Shown: positions 34,766 to 43,661 of the stretch, piece by piece
Position numbering within the stretch: the stretch's first letter is position 1
Layout of the letters: the number at the start of each line of letters is the position of its first letter
Assembly (NCBI GenBank): GCA_963744275.1
Contig: CAVUSX010000017.1
Location: 274,048 to 338,047, forward strand
Reading direction: 5' to 3'
Source: VAZQ01 sp963744275
GTDB lineage: Bacteria > Pseudomonadota > Alphaproteobacteria > Rhizobiales > Xanthobacteraceae
DNA length: 64,000 nt
The notes under the pieces: generated by a model
Seen by the model: only the letters and a program-made list of their open reading frames with translations
Told to the model about the DNA's origin: nothing
The model's database searches: none
Position numbers and translations under genes: made by a program

Positions 34766-36424
34766 ATGTACGTCTACGACGAATTCGACCGCACCCTGGT
34801 GGCCGAGCGGGTCGCCGAGTTTCGCGGCCAGGTGGCGCGGCGCATCTCGGGGGAATTGACCGAAGACGAGTTCAAGCCGCTGCGGCTCATGAACGGCGTC
34901 TATCTGCAGCTGCACGCCTATATGCTGCGGATCGCCATTCCGTACGGCACGCTGTCGTCCGCCCAGCTGCGCATGCTGGCGCATGTGGGGCGCGCCTACG
35001 ACCGCGGCTATGGCCATTTCACCACCCGGCAGAACATCCAGTTCCACTGGATCAAGCTCGAGGATCTGCCCGACGTCATGGCCGATCTCGCGCGCGCCGG
35101 CCTGCACGGCATGCAGACCAGCGGCAATTGCGTGCGCAACATCACCACCGATCAATGGGCGGGCGTCGCGCCCGGCGAGATCGAGGATCCGCGCATCAGC
35201 GCCGAGATTCTGCGCCAGCACTCGACCCTGCATCCGGAATTCTCCTTCCTGCCGCGCAAGTTCAAGATCGCGCTGACCGCGTGCGCGCATGATCGCGCCG
35301 CGGTGCGGGTGCACGACATCGGGTTGCACATGCATCGCAACGATGCCGGCGAGGTCGGTTTCGAGGTGATCGTCGGCGGCGGGCTCGGGCGCACGCCGTT
35401 CATCGGCAAGACCATCAAGCCGTTCCTGCCCAAGCGCGACCTCTTGAGCTATGTCGAGGCGATCCTGCGCGTCTACAATCAGTTCGGACGGCGCGACAAC
35501 ATCTACAAGGCGCGCATCAAGATTCTGGTCCATGAGCTCGGCGCGCAGGCGTTCGCCGAGGAGGTGGAGGCCGAATGGCAATCCATCAAGGACGGCACGC
35601 TCGCGCTCGATCCGGCGCTGATCGCGGAGATCGCGGCGCGCTTTCGCTATCCCGACTACGAGGCGCTGGAGGACAGCCCGCCGCAGCTGGCGCAGGCGCG
35701 CGCCGCCGACCGCCGCTTCTCGCAATGGGTCGACAACTCGGTCTCCAATCACAACCTGCCGGGCTATGCGATCGTGACGCTATCGCTCAAGCCGGAAGGG
35801 GTCACGCCCGGAGATGCCACCTCGGAGCAAATGGACGCGATCGCGGATCTGGCCGATCGTTATTCGTTCGGCGAGATCCGGGTCGGGCACGAGCAGAACC
35901 TGGTGCTGCCGCATGTGGCGCAGCGCGATCTGGCGGCGCTCTGGCGCGCGCTCGATGCCGCCGGCGTCGCTACCCCGAATGTCGGGCTCGTCTCCGACAT
36001 CATCTCCTGCCCGGGGCTCGACTATTGCAGCCTGGCCAATACCCGCTCGATTCCGGTCGCCCAGGAGCTGACCCGGCGCTTCCGTGATCTCGACCTCGCC
36101 CACGATCTCGGGCGATTGCACATCAACATTTCCGGCTGCATCAATGCCTGCGGCCACCATCACGTGGGCCATATCGGCCTGCTCGGCGTCGAGAAGAACG
36201 GCGAGGAATTCTTCCAGGTGACGATCGGCGGCCGCGCCGACGAGGGCGCCCGTCTCGGCACCCTGATCGGCCCCGCGGTCCCCTATGCCGAGGTCGCCGA
36301 CGTGGTCGAGGACATCGTCTCGGCCTATCTGGAGCTGCGCGCGCGTCCCGACGAGATTTTTCTCGAGACCGTGGAGCGGGTCGGGGTCGAGCCATTCAAG
36401 GAACGCGTCTATGCGACTCGTTAA
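34766..36424 (+). CDS. cysI: nitrite/sulfite reductase hemoprotein (CysI type)
   Basis: 552 residues. Reduces sulfite to sulfide with six electrons using siroheme and a 4Fe-4S cluster. Cluster cysteines are in ISCPGLDYCSLA and SGCINACGHHHVGHIG (C-x5-C ... C-x3-C). The ferredoxin-like halves carry GHFTTRQNIQFHWI and TSGNCVRNITTD. It has the alphaproteobacterial one-subunit form, with no CysJ flavoprotein beside it. The electron donor is probably ferredoxin or the DUF934 partner. The downstream gene overlaps its end by 14 bases. Confidence 0.93.
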   Translation: MYVYDEFDRTLVAERVAEFRGQVARRISGELTEDEFKPLRLMNGVYLQLHAYMLRIAIPYGTLSSAQLRMLAHVGRAYDRGYGHFTTRQNIQFHWIKLEDLPDVMADLARAGLHGMQTSGNCVRNITTDQWAGVAPGEIEDPRISAEILRQHSTLHPEFSFLPRKFKIALTACAHDRAAVRVHDIGLHMHRNDAGEVGFEVIVGGGLGRTPFIGKTIKPFLPKRDLLSYVEAILRVYNQFGRRDNIYKARIKILVHELGAQAFAEEVEAEWQSIKDGTLALDPALIAEIAARFRYPDYEALEDSPPQLAQARAADRRFSQWVDNSVSNHNLPGYAIVTLSLKPEGVTPGDATSEQMDAIADLADRYSFGEIRVGHEQNLVLPHVAQRDLAALWRALDAAGVATPNVGLVSDIISCPGLDYCSLANTRSIPVAQELTRRFRDLDLAHDLGRLHINISGCINACGHHHVGHIGLLGVEKNGEEFFQVTIGGRADEGARLGTLIGPAVPYAEVADVVEDIVSAYLELRARPDEIFLETVERVGVEPFKERVYATR

Positions 36425-36947
36425 GGCAGGCCACGTCATCGATGATCCCTTTGTTCGGGTCCTCGACGACGCCCCGATCCCCGCCGACGTGCCGGTGCTG
36501 CTTGCGGCCGCGCGCTTCCTCGCCGAGGCCGCCGCGCTCGCGGGTCGCGCGGCGCCAACCGGCGTGCTGTGGCCCAACAACCGCAAGGCCGCCGAGCTCG
36601 CGCCCTATCTCGACCGGCTGGCGCTCATCGCCCTGGAGTTCCCGAAGTTCAAGGACGGCCGCGCCTACAGCCAGGCCCGGCAGCTGCGGGAGACTTACGG
36701 CTTTCGCGGCGAGCTGCGCGCCACCGGCGAGGTGCTGCGCGACCAGTTCATGTTCCTGGTGCGGGCCGGCTTCGATGCCTTCGAGGTGAAGAAGGATGCC
36801 GACGTGGCGGCGTTCTCGACCGAGATCGCGCGCCATACCGTGTTCTATCAGCCGACCGGCGACGGCCGCGTGGCGGCGAACTGGGCACGGCACGCGCAAC
36901 CCGCCTCCGCCCAGGAGCCGGTGGTCAAGAGCGAGCCGGTGCGCTGA
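36411..36947 (+). CDS. DUF934 protein of the sulfite reductase operon
   Basis: 178 residues. GVLWPNNRKAAELAPYL, FPKFKDGRAYSQARQLRE and VLRDQFMFLVRAGFDAFEV are the conserved blocks of DUF934, annotated as an oxidoreductase probably involved in sulfite reduction. It overlaps the cysI end by 14 bases in another frame, a coupled arrangement. In most relatives cysH comes next; here the following gene is a convergent amidohydrolase. Confidence 0.87.
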   Translation: MRLVKAGHVIDDPFVRVLDDAPIPADVPVLLAAARFLAEAAALAGRAAPTGVLWPNNRKAAELAPYLDRLALIALEFPKFKDGRAYSQARQLRETYGFRGELRATGEVLRDQFMFLVRAGFDAFEVKKDADVAAFSTEIARHTVFYQPTGDGRVAANWARHAQPASAQEPVVKSEPVR

Positions 36948-36969
36948 TCGGCGCGGTTTTTCGCGGCGG

Positions 36970-37978
36970 TCAGATATCCACGCCCAGAAAGCGCGCCGTG
37001 TTGGCGCCCAGGATCGCGTCGCGCGCCGCCTGCGGGAATTTTTGTGGCGCTTTGCACGAACTCGACCGGCTTGACCTCGCCGAACGGAAAATCGGAGCCC
37101 AGCATGATGTGGCTGGTGTCCACCTTGGTGGCCAGCTGCTCGAGCACGTCGGGATTGAACAGCACGGTGTCGTAGCGGAACGACCGCAGATAGGTGCTGA
37201 AATCGCTCTTCATCTGCGGCGTCGAGCCGCGGCGGTAGATCCAATCGAAGCGGCCCGCATAATACGGAATAAAGCCCCCGCCATGCGCGAACGCGATCTT
37301 GAGCCGCGGGAACTCGTCCATGACGCCGTCATAGATCAGCGAGGTCTGGGCAAACGCCTCCTCGAGCGGCTGCCCGAGCGAGATCAAGAGGCTGTGCTTC
37401 TGCAGCCGCGGGTCGGCATTGCCGGCCGGATGCACGAAGATCGGAACCTCGAGCGCCTGCGCCCGGCTCCAGAACGGACGCAAGCCGGGGGCGCCCAGAT
37501 CGGTCTCGTTGATGCGCGACGCGATGATGATGCCCTTGAGCTTGAGATCGAGCACCGCGCGCTCCATCTCGTGGATCGCCATCTCGACGTTTTGCAGCGG
37601 CACCGAGCCGATGCCGATGAGGCGGTCCGGCTTCTGCGCCACCAGCGCGGCGGCATGGTCGTTGTTGAGTCGCTCCAGCCGTAGCGCGTCCTGCGGCTCG
37701 AGCCCGTAGGTGCATTGGTGCAGAATGTTGGGGCTGATGACCTGGACGTCGACGCCCATCTCGTCCATGGCGGCGAGCCGCAGCTTGAGGTCCGTCATGC
37801 GGGCGATCTGCGCTTGCGGGAACGGCCGCACCGCCTTGCCATCCGGTTGGGCGCGCAGCCGGCCGATGACCGACAGCTTGTAGGTCGCCTCGAAGACCTC
37901 CGGAGTCATGAAATGAGCGTGGAAGTCGATCACGGTCGGCTTCCTGCGCGGGCCGCCCGAATGGGAGCTCTGGGCCAT
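36970..37978 (-). CDS. ACMSD-like amidohydrolase (one frameshift)
   Basis: About 336 residues when joined. Metal-dependent TIM-barrel enzyme related to aminocarboxymuconate-semialdehyde decarboxylase. Ligands are seen in VIDFHAHFMTPE (H-x-H), IFVHPAG, IAFAHGGGFIPY and HIMLGSDFPFGE (final aspartate). The ATG at 37978 follows GAGAGGTGAAGG. Near 37048 one base is missing; restoring it gives SAPQKFPQAARDAILG and the normal end TARFLGVDI with its stop at 36970. Likely a decarboxylase or hydrolase of a ring-cleavage product or a dihydroxybenzoate; not linked to sulfur genes by strand. Confidence 0.85.
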
Positions 37979-38342
37979 CCTTCACCTCTCGGCACGGGGG
38001 CGAGGGCCGCCGTGCGCCGCCACTCCTAAAGCATTTCGGGGAGGATCGGATTCTGCGCATGCGGACAATGCACCGGCATTTGCTTGCCTATGCTGGCACG
38101 ATGGTCTGGCGCCACACGGGTCGGGTGTCGACTTGGCATAATATACTTTAGCTTATTTGCCTATTAATATTGTATTTACTAATGCCGGTGCTAGCAAGGA
38201 GCGCCAAAATACAAATGGTTAATAGATAGTATACAGATCAAATCGCATTTTGATTTTAAGTGTTGCTCTTTTACACTATCGGATTGCTCCAGGATCGACG
38301 TAAGTAGCACCCAAGTTGGCCACAATATTTGGAGAGTGCTCG
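37979..38342. other. 364-base intergenic region with an AT-rich core
   Basis: No gene is visible on either strand. From about 38130 to 38290 the sequence becomes strongly AT-rich, unlike the rest of the window, with stretches such as AATATACTTTAGCTTATTTG. A short ORF on the minus strand (38191-38373) uses unlikely codons and I do not accept it. The region probably holds a long leader and promoter for the porin gene. Confidence 0.65.
38250..38277 (+). promoter_or_regulatory. candidate sigma-70 promoter of the porin gene
   Basis: TTGATT at 38250-38255 and TACACT at 38272-38277 are separated by 16 bases. This is followed by about 65 bases of leader and a GGAGAG ribosome site before the porin ATG at 38343. 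It lies inside the AT-rich block, which suits a strongly expressed outer membrane gene. Confidence 0.4.
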
Positions 38343-39131
38343 ATGCGTATGATTCTCGGAATGGTGCTTGCAACGGCGGTCGCGGGCTCGGCCCTGGCGG
38401 CCGATATGGGGATGCCGCTCAAGGCTCCGAGCTATGCGCCGGCGTTCTCGTGGACCGGAACCTATGTGGGCGCCAATGTCGGGGGTGTCTGGGGCCGCTT
38501 CGACACGAACCCGGCCACCACCAACAACCTCACCGGAGCGGTCGGCGCGCCGGGCCCCATGAACATCAACAACAGCAGCATGATCGGCGGCGTCCAGGCC
38601 GGCTACAATTGGCAGATCGGCCAATATGTGCTGGGTCTCGAGCAGGACTATCAATTCACCGGGCTCAAGCAGACCGCGACCTTCGCGGCACCGGCCGGTG
38701 CGTTCCTGCCCGGCGACTCCATGTCGGTCAAAACCGATTATCTGGCCGCCTCCCGTGCCAAGCTCGGCATGACTTGGGACCGGACCCTCATCTATGCGGC
38801 CGGCGGCCTGGAGACCGGTGAATTCGACGTGACCTCGGCCTATGTGGCACGCGGCGCCGGCGGCTCGCCTGCGCTCGGCTTCACCGACGCCAACAAGCTC
38901 CATTTCGGCTTCAACGTGGGCGCCGGCATCGACTATGCGGTCACCAACAACGTCTTCGTCGGCGTCGAGTACCGCTATCTCGATCTCGGCAAGGAGACCT
39001 ACAATCTCGGCGCCTTCACGCCGGCGGGTTCAGCCGCCCAGACCGTAGGCAACTCGGTCAGCATGACGGCATCGGAAGTGACGGCCAGGCTCAACTTCAA
39101 GCTCGGCGGTCTCGGCCTCTTCGGCATGTAG
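38343..39131 (+). CDS. outer membrane beta-barrel protein (Omp31/RopB-like porin family)
   Basis: 262 residues. A signal peptide (MRMILGMVLATAVAGSALAADMG) is followed by a proline-rich linker (PLKAPSYAPAFSWTG) and TYVGANVGGVWGRF, the usual opening of rhizobial Omp25/Omp31/RopB eight-strand barrels. Alternating strands follow: GVQAGYNWQIGQYVLGLEQD, GMTWDRTLIYAAGG, FGFNVGAGIDYAV, VGVEYRYLDLG, VTARLNFKLGG. The frame ends FGM just past the final strand. It is a single-gene unit with its own promoter region and a strong terminator. Confidence 0.88.
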   Translation: MRMILGMVLATAVAGSALAADMGMPLKAPSYAPAFSWTGTYVGANVGGVWGRFDTNPATTNNLTGAVGAPGPMNINNSSMIGGVQAGYNWQIGQYVLGLEQDYQFTGLKQTATFAAPAGAFLPGDSMSVKTDYLAASRAKLGMTWDRTLIYAAGGLETGEFDVTSAYVARGAGGSPALGFTDANKLHFGFNVGAGIDYAVTNNVFVGVEYRYLDLGKETYNLGAFTPAGSAAQTVGNSVSMTASEVTARLNFKLGGLGLFGM

Positions 39132-39170
39132 ACGATTCCGGTCCGCCGGAAGCGCAATTGCGAGCTTGTG

Positions 39171-39206
39171 AGCGCCCGATCGGCAAAGTCCGATCGGGCG
39201 CTTTTG
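39171..39206 (+). terminator. rho-independent terminator of the porin gene
   Basis: A perfect 13-base stem, AGCGCCCGATCGG and CCGATCGGGCGCT, with a six-base loop CAAAGT and then TTTT. It lies 40 bases after the porin stop on the + strand. Confidence 0.88.
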
Positions 39207-39385
39207 CTTATGCGCCGCTATCGAGCACCCCCGGAAATTGCTAGCTTGTACATCCGCGGGGAAATGCCGGGTCGCCGCTCTCGCTTGATCACCGGACGGG
39301 TCGCAGAGCCCACCCCAGGGAGTTGCCAGATTCGCGTTGCCAGATCCGCGCGCGGATGTGGGCACGCAAAGGGGGGCAAACGACC

Positions 39386-40849
39386 ATGACCACCATCGAG
39401 CATTCGTCGCCCGCCGGCAGCGGCCGTCCGGCCGACAATTCCGACGAGACCCTGCTGGCGCGGCTCGGGCTCGCCTTCACCACTTGGGCCGAGCGCTGGT
39501 TCCCGGACGCCTATGTGTTCGTGGCGCTGGCGGTCGCCGTGGTGGCGGCGGCGGCGCTGGTCAACGGCGCCAGCCCGGTCAGCGTCGCGAAATCGTTCGG
39601 CGACGGCTTCTGGAGCCTCATCACCTTCACCATGCAGATGGCCATGGTGGTCATCTCGGGCTACGTAGTGGCGACCTCGCCGCCCGCCGCCCGGCTCATC
39701 GACGCCCTGGCCGGATTGCCGCGCAATGGACGCTCCGCCGTCGGCTTCGTGGCCGCGATCAGCATGCTGACCTCGCTCCTCAATTGGGGCATGAGCCTGA
39801 TCTTTTCCGGCCTCCTGGTGCGTGCCCTGGCGCGGCGCACGAATCTGCGCATGGACTACCGGGCTGCGGGGGCCGCCGGCTGCCTCGGGCTCGGCGCCAC
39901 TTGGGCGCTCGGCCTGAGCTCGTCGGCCGCGCAGCTGCAGGCCAACCCGGCCAGCCTGCCGAAGGCGCTCCTCGACATCACCGGCGTGATCCCGTTCGCG
40001 CAAACCATCTTCCTGTGGCAATCCATGACCATCGTGGCGGTTCTGTTCGTGGTCTCGATCGCGCTCGCGCTCTTGTCGTCGCCCTCGGGCGCCAAGGCGG
40101 TGACGGCGCAGATGATCGGCGAGAGCCTGGAGGCCGCGCCGGCGCGGCTGCCGCGGCCCCAGCGTCCCGGTGAATGGCTGGAATACAATCCGCTCCTCAC
40201 CCTGATCGTGGTGGTGCTGGCGGGCGGCTGGCTGGCGGAGGAATTCGCCACCAAGGATCCGATCCTGGCGATCTCCAATCTCAATACCTACAACTTGATG
40301 TTCCTGATGCTGGGCGCGCTCCTGCATTGGCGGCCGCGCAGCTTTCTCAATGCGGTCGCCAAGGCGGTGCCGGCCACCACCGGCGTCCTGATCCAGTTCC
40401 CGCTCTATGGCGGCATCGCCACCATCATGACCACCGCCAAGAACGCCGGCGGCCAGACGGTGGCCGACCAGGTGGCGCATGCCTTCGTCAGCCTCACCAG
40501 CACCGGCACGTTCCCGATCGTGATGGGCCTCTATTCGGCGGTGCTCGGCTTCTTCATTCCCTCGGGCGGCGGCAAGTGGCTGATCGAGGCCCCTTATGTG
40601 ATGCAGGCCGCCAATGATCTCAAAGTGCATCTCGGCTGGGCGGTGCAGATCTACAATGCAGCCGAGGCGCTGCCCAACCTGATCAATCCGTTCTGGATGC
40701 TGCCCATGCTCGGCGTGCTCGGCCTCAAGGCCCGCGACATCGTCGGCTTCACGTTCCTGCAAATGCTGGTGCATGCCCCGGTGGTGCTGTTCCTGCTCTG
40801 GCTGCTGGCCGGGACGCTGACCTACATTCCGCCGGTCATTCCGCATTAG
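39386..40849 (+). CDS. short-chain fatty acid transporter (AtoE family)
   Basis: 487 residues with about ten membrane segments, for example AYVFVALAVAVVAAAALV, FTMQMAMVVISGYVVA, LVRALARR between helices, and MLGALLHWRPRSFLNAV. FIPSGGGKWLIEAPY and AEALPNLINPFWMLPML are conserved in the AtoE/short-chain fatty acid carrier family. The ATG at 39386 follows AAGGGGGG; a longer frame from 39323 has no good site. It likely imports butyrate- or acetoacetate-like acids. It stands alone, followed by a hairpin repeat. Confidence 0.87.
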   Translation: MTTIEHSSPAGSGRPADNSDETLLARLGLAFTTWAERWFPDAYVFVALAVAVVAAAALVNGASPVSVAKSFGDGFWSLITFTMQMAMVVISGYVVATSPPAARLIDALAGLPRNGRSAVGFVAAISMLTSLLNWGMSLIFSGLLVRALARRTNLRMDYRAAGAAGCLGLGATWALGLSSSAAQLQANPASLPKALLDITGVIPFAQTIFLWQSMTIVAVLFVVSIALALLSSPSGAKAVTAQMIGESLEAAPARLPRPQRPGEWLEYNPLLTLIVVVLAGGWLAEEFATKDPILAISNLNTYNLMFLMLGALLHWRPRSFLNAVAKAVPATTGVLIQFPLYGGIATIMTTAKNAGGQTVADQVAHAFVSLTSTGTFPIVMGLYSAVLGFFIPSGGGKWLIEAPYVMQAANDLKVHLGWAVQIYNAAEALPNLINPFWMLPMLGVLGLKARDIVGFTFLQMLVHAPVVLFLLWLLAGTLTYIPPVIPH

Positions 40850-40852
40850 TCT

Positions 40853-40927
40853 GTAGGATGGGTTGAGCTCTTGCGAAACCCATCGGCGGAAGTTGATGGG
40901 TTTCGCAAAAGCTCAACCCATCCTACG
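40853..40927. repeat. intergenic palindrome, family R2 (gtaggatgggtt)
   Basis: GTAGGATGGGTTGAGCTCTT and AAGCTCAACCCATCCTAC form nearly perfect 28-base arms around a short GGCGGAAG loop. This is a common Bradyrhizobium-type repeat. It begins four bases after the transporter stop and may serve as its terminator. I found only one copy here. Confidence 0.75.
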
Positions 40928-40953
40928 ATCCTTGCCGCGCAGGAGGCCATCTC

Positions 40954-41961
40954 ATGAGATCAACAGCGCCGATTTTAGTGGTGGTTCTCGCGCTGCCGCT
41001 CGTTTCCCCGACCGCCCCGGCCGGAGCCCAGAACATGCTGCCAGCACCTGGCTTCCATCACCTGCATCTCAATTCGGTCGATCCGGAAGCCGCCATCGGA
41101 TTCTACTTGCGGCAGTTCCCGAGCACCGCCAAGACCCGCTGGGGCGGCTTTCCGGCGCTCAAGTCGCCCAACAATGTCCTCATCCTGTTCAGCAAGGTGG
41201 CGAGCGCGCCGCCGACACAGCCGCAGACCGCCATCTGGCACTTCGGCTGGCAGGTCACCGACGTGCGCCGCAATGTCGAAACCTACAAGACCCGCCCGGA
41301 GGTCAAGCAGCTGCCGCTGTATACGACCGACGAAGGCGGCTCGGTGCTGGTCAGCAGCGATACCTGGCCGGGCACCGGCGGCGTGCTGGGGCTCAACAAG
41401 ATGCAGATCGCCGACGCCAAGGCCCGAGGCGTCGAGCCGGCCCGCAAAGGCGGCTTCGCCTATATGCGCGGTCCCGACAATGTCATCGTGGAATATCTCG
41501 GCGACTATCCGGCCGAGCGCTTCAATCACGTGCACATGTTCCAGGAGGAGCCGTTCTGCGCGCAGCTCTGGTATCAGAAGCACCTCAATGCCGCGGTGGT
41601 GGCCGGCCGCGCTGGCGGGGCGGAATTGACGCAGGCCAATTGCAAGGTCGCGCGCGCGCCCGATCCGACCTGGCCGGCGCTGGAACCAGAGGGGCTCTAC
41701 CGCACCCCCACGGCTGCCGTCACCTTCGGCGACGTGGCGCTGACCTGGTACGCCCGCAAGGGCAACCGGCCGCTGGAGCCGACGCTCGGCCAAGTCTACG
41801 ATCATGTGGGCTTGAGCGTCGCCGATCTCGACGCCTGGATCGCCAAGCTGCAAGGCGAGGGCGTCAGGTTCCTCACCGCGCCCTACCGGCTCGGCGACAC
41901 CCGCGCCGTGATGATCGAAGGCCCCAGCCGCGAGGCGCTGGAATTGGTCGAGGTTAGATAG
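40954..41961 (+). CDS. secreted VOC-family protein
   Basis: 335 residues with a signal peptide (MRSTAPILVVVLALPLVSPTAPAGA/QN) and a strong AGGAGG site. Two VOC units follow: PGFHHLHLNSVDPEAAIGFYLRQF through RGPDNVIVEYLGDY, then RFNHVHMFQEE and YDHVGLSVADLDAWIAKL through REALELVEV. Histidine and glutamate metal positions (HHLHL, IVEYL, DHVGL) are present. Periplasmic VOC proteins of this size occur in soil alphaproteobacteria, but their chemistry is not defined. Confidence 0.82.
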   Translation: MRSTAPILVVVLALPLVSPTAPAGAQNMLPAPGFHHLHLNSVDPEAAIGFYLRQFPSTAKTRWGGFPALKSPNNVLILFSKVASAPPTQPQTAIWHFGWQVTDVRRNVETYKTRPEVKQLPLYTTDEGGSVLVSSDTWPGTGGVLGLNKMQIADAKARGVEPARKGGFAYMRGPDNVIVEYLGDYPAERFNHVHMFQEEPFCAQLWYQKHLNAAVVAGRAGGAELTQANCKVARAPDPTWPALEPEGLYRTPTAAVTFGDVALTWYARKGNRPLEPTLGQVYDHVGLSVADLDAWIAKLQGEGVRFLTAPYRLGDTRAVMIEGPSREALELVEVR

Positions 41962-42069
41962 CGAGTAGTGAGTAGTGAGTAGTGAGTAGTGAGTAGTGAA
42001 AAAGGTGGGCGCGGCGCTAACCGACTCTATTCACCACTCGCCACTCACCACTCACCACTTTTTCTCACC
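41961..42069. repeat. tandem pentamer-like repeat with inverted arm (gagtagt / actcacc)
   Basis: About 38 bases of GAGTAGT units repeated head to tail (41963-42000) face an inverted arm of CACCACTC/CACTCACC units (42032-42064), separated by a 30-base spacer. It lies between convergent genes; the right arm runs into the stop codon of the amidohydrolase. It could fold into a long hairpin. Confidence 0.75.
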
Positions 42070-43562
42070 CCAGCAAATTCATCTGGAACCCGGCGCGGCG
42101 CAGCACCCGGTCGCGCGCCTCCGCGACCAGCCCGAGCAAATGCGGCACATCGACCCCCACCAGGCTGCCGCGCCATTTCTTCACCTTACCGCCGATGAAG
42201 ACGGTCTCCACATGGCTCGGGTTCATCAGGTTCACCACCACCCCGGTCGCGTTGTTGAGCGGCCAGATGCTGATGCGGTCGGCCGCCAGCAGCACGATGT
42301 CGGCGTCCTTGCCGGGCGTGAGCGTGCCGATCTTGCTTTCCAGATTGGCGCAGCGGGCACCTTCGATGGTGGCGAACTCCAGCATGTCGCGCGGCGACAG
42401 CCGCGGCGCCAGGTTCTGCTCGCCCTTGAAGGCGCGCTGGAAGAGCTGCAGGTGCTGCAGCGTGAAGGTCGCGCGCATGACGGTGAAGAAGTCCTGCGCC
42501 ACCGTGGCGCCGTGGTCGGAGGAGAGGCTCGGCCGCACCCCGTGATCGAGCGCGTCCTGGATCGCCGGCAGCCCCTGGCCCATGGCCATCTCGATCTGGG
42601 TCGAGAGCGAGATGCGGCCGCCGGTGTCGCGGATCAACCGCCAGGCGTCGTCGTTGAGATGGGTGCAGTGGATGTATTCGTCGCCGGGGCGCAAGAGGCC
42701 GGCGCGGCCGAGCTCCAGGATCTGCGCGCTGAGATTGTTGATGTGCAGCACGGCCGGCACCCCGACCTCGCGGGCGAGCCCGTAGAGCTTGGCATCGATG
42801 CTGGTGCCGAGCGCGAGCGTCAGGAGCTGGTCCTTGGAATTGAAGTAGGTGCGCTGCAGGCGGGTGATGTCGCGCGGATATTGCGTGGCGGCGCCGGCGC
42901 CGCGGTAATAGGCATAGACCGCCCGGATGCCGGAATCCTTCAAAGCCGCGATGCAGGCGTCGCTGTGCTCCGGGGTATGGGACACCTGCGAGATGTCGAC
43001 GATCGTGGTGGTGCCCATGTCCATGAGGCCGAGCGCCGTCACCAGCACCCCCATATAGGCGTCCGAGGCCAGATAGGCCGGCGTGAGGTTTGATTGGATG
43101 TCGCGATTGTAGTCCGGATTGAGCACCCCGTTGGTCAGGATGTTGCGCAACAGGCCCTGGTACGAGTGGCTGTGGGTATCCACGAAACCCGGGATGACGA
43201 TGCGGTTGACGGCGTCGACCACCGCGGCGGCGTCATCCGACAGCGCGATATCGGGCCGGACCTCCCGGATCTTGCCGTCCTCGATGAGCACGTCGGCGCG
43301 CGCGAAGTCGCCGACCTGGCGGTCGACCGACAGCACCAGGCCGCCTTTGAGCAGAATGCGGCGCGCGCCCTGCAGGCGGGAGAGCTCGGCATCCGCCGGC
43401 GCAGCGGCGCCTTGCGCCAGCGCCGCAGCCGGGAAGGGCGGCGGCGCCGGCCGCCAGGATTCCGGCACCGGACTGGAGAAATCCGCGGCGCGAGGTTTCG
43501 GCGTCCGCGAACGCAGTCGGTCGGATACCATTCGTCGATCCGTGCTCGGCATCATCGCACAT
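42065..43562 (-). CDS. Tat-exported amidohydrolase, cytosine deaminase/TrzA-like (one frameshift)
   Basis: About 498 residues. The domain from about residue 60 has a composite barrel (RILLKGGLVLSVD), metal motif VDTHSHSYQG (H-x-H), VLHINNLSAQ, HCTHLNDDAW and SLSSDHGATV (aspartate), then the GKDADIVLL strand. The ATG at 43562 (after GGAGAAC) starts a twin-arginine signal, TSRRGFLQSGAGILAAGAAA, which is one base out of frame with the body. Removing one base at 43435-43439 gives FPAAALAQGAAAP and a clean cleavage site. Export is unusual for this mostly cytoplasmic family. Substrate probably a deaminated or dechlorinated ring compound. Confidence 0.84.
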
Positions 43563-43661
43563 CGCAGTTCTCCATTTTGCCCCGCGTTGCCATTCCCTAT
43601 CCTGACGATTTGAATACGCTAAGCTGCTTCCCCGGTGCCCGTATTCACAAGGATCACCCTC

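Noticed and set aside
38191..38373. 60-residue minus-strand ORF in the AT-rich gap before the porin
   Set aside because: No ribosome site, no family features, and the composition is that of a promoter region.
41961..42069. CRISPR array
   Set aside because: Units are only about seven bases and directly adjacent, with no unique spacers and no cas genes in the window.
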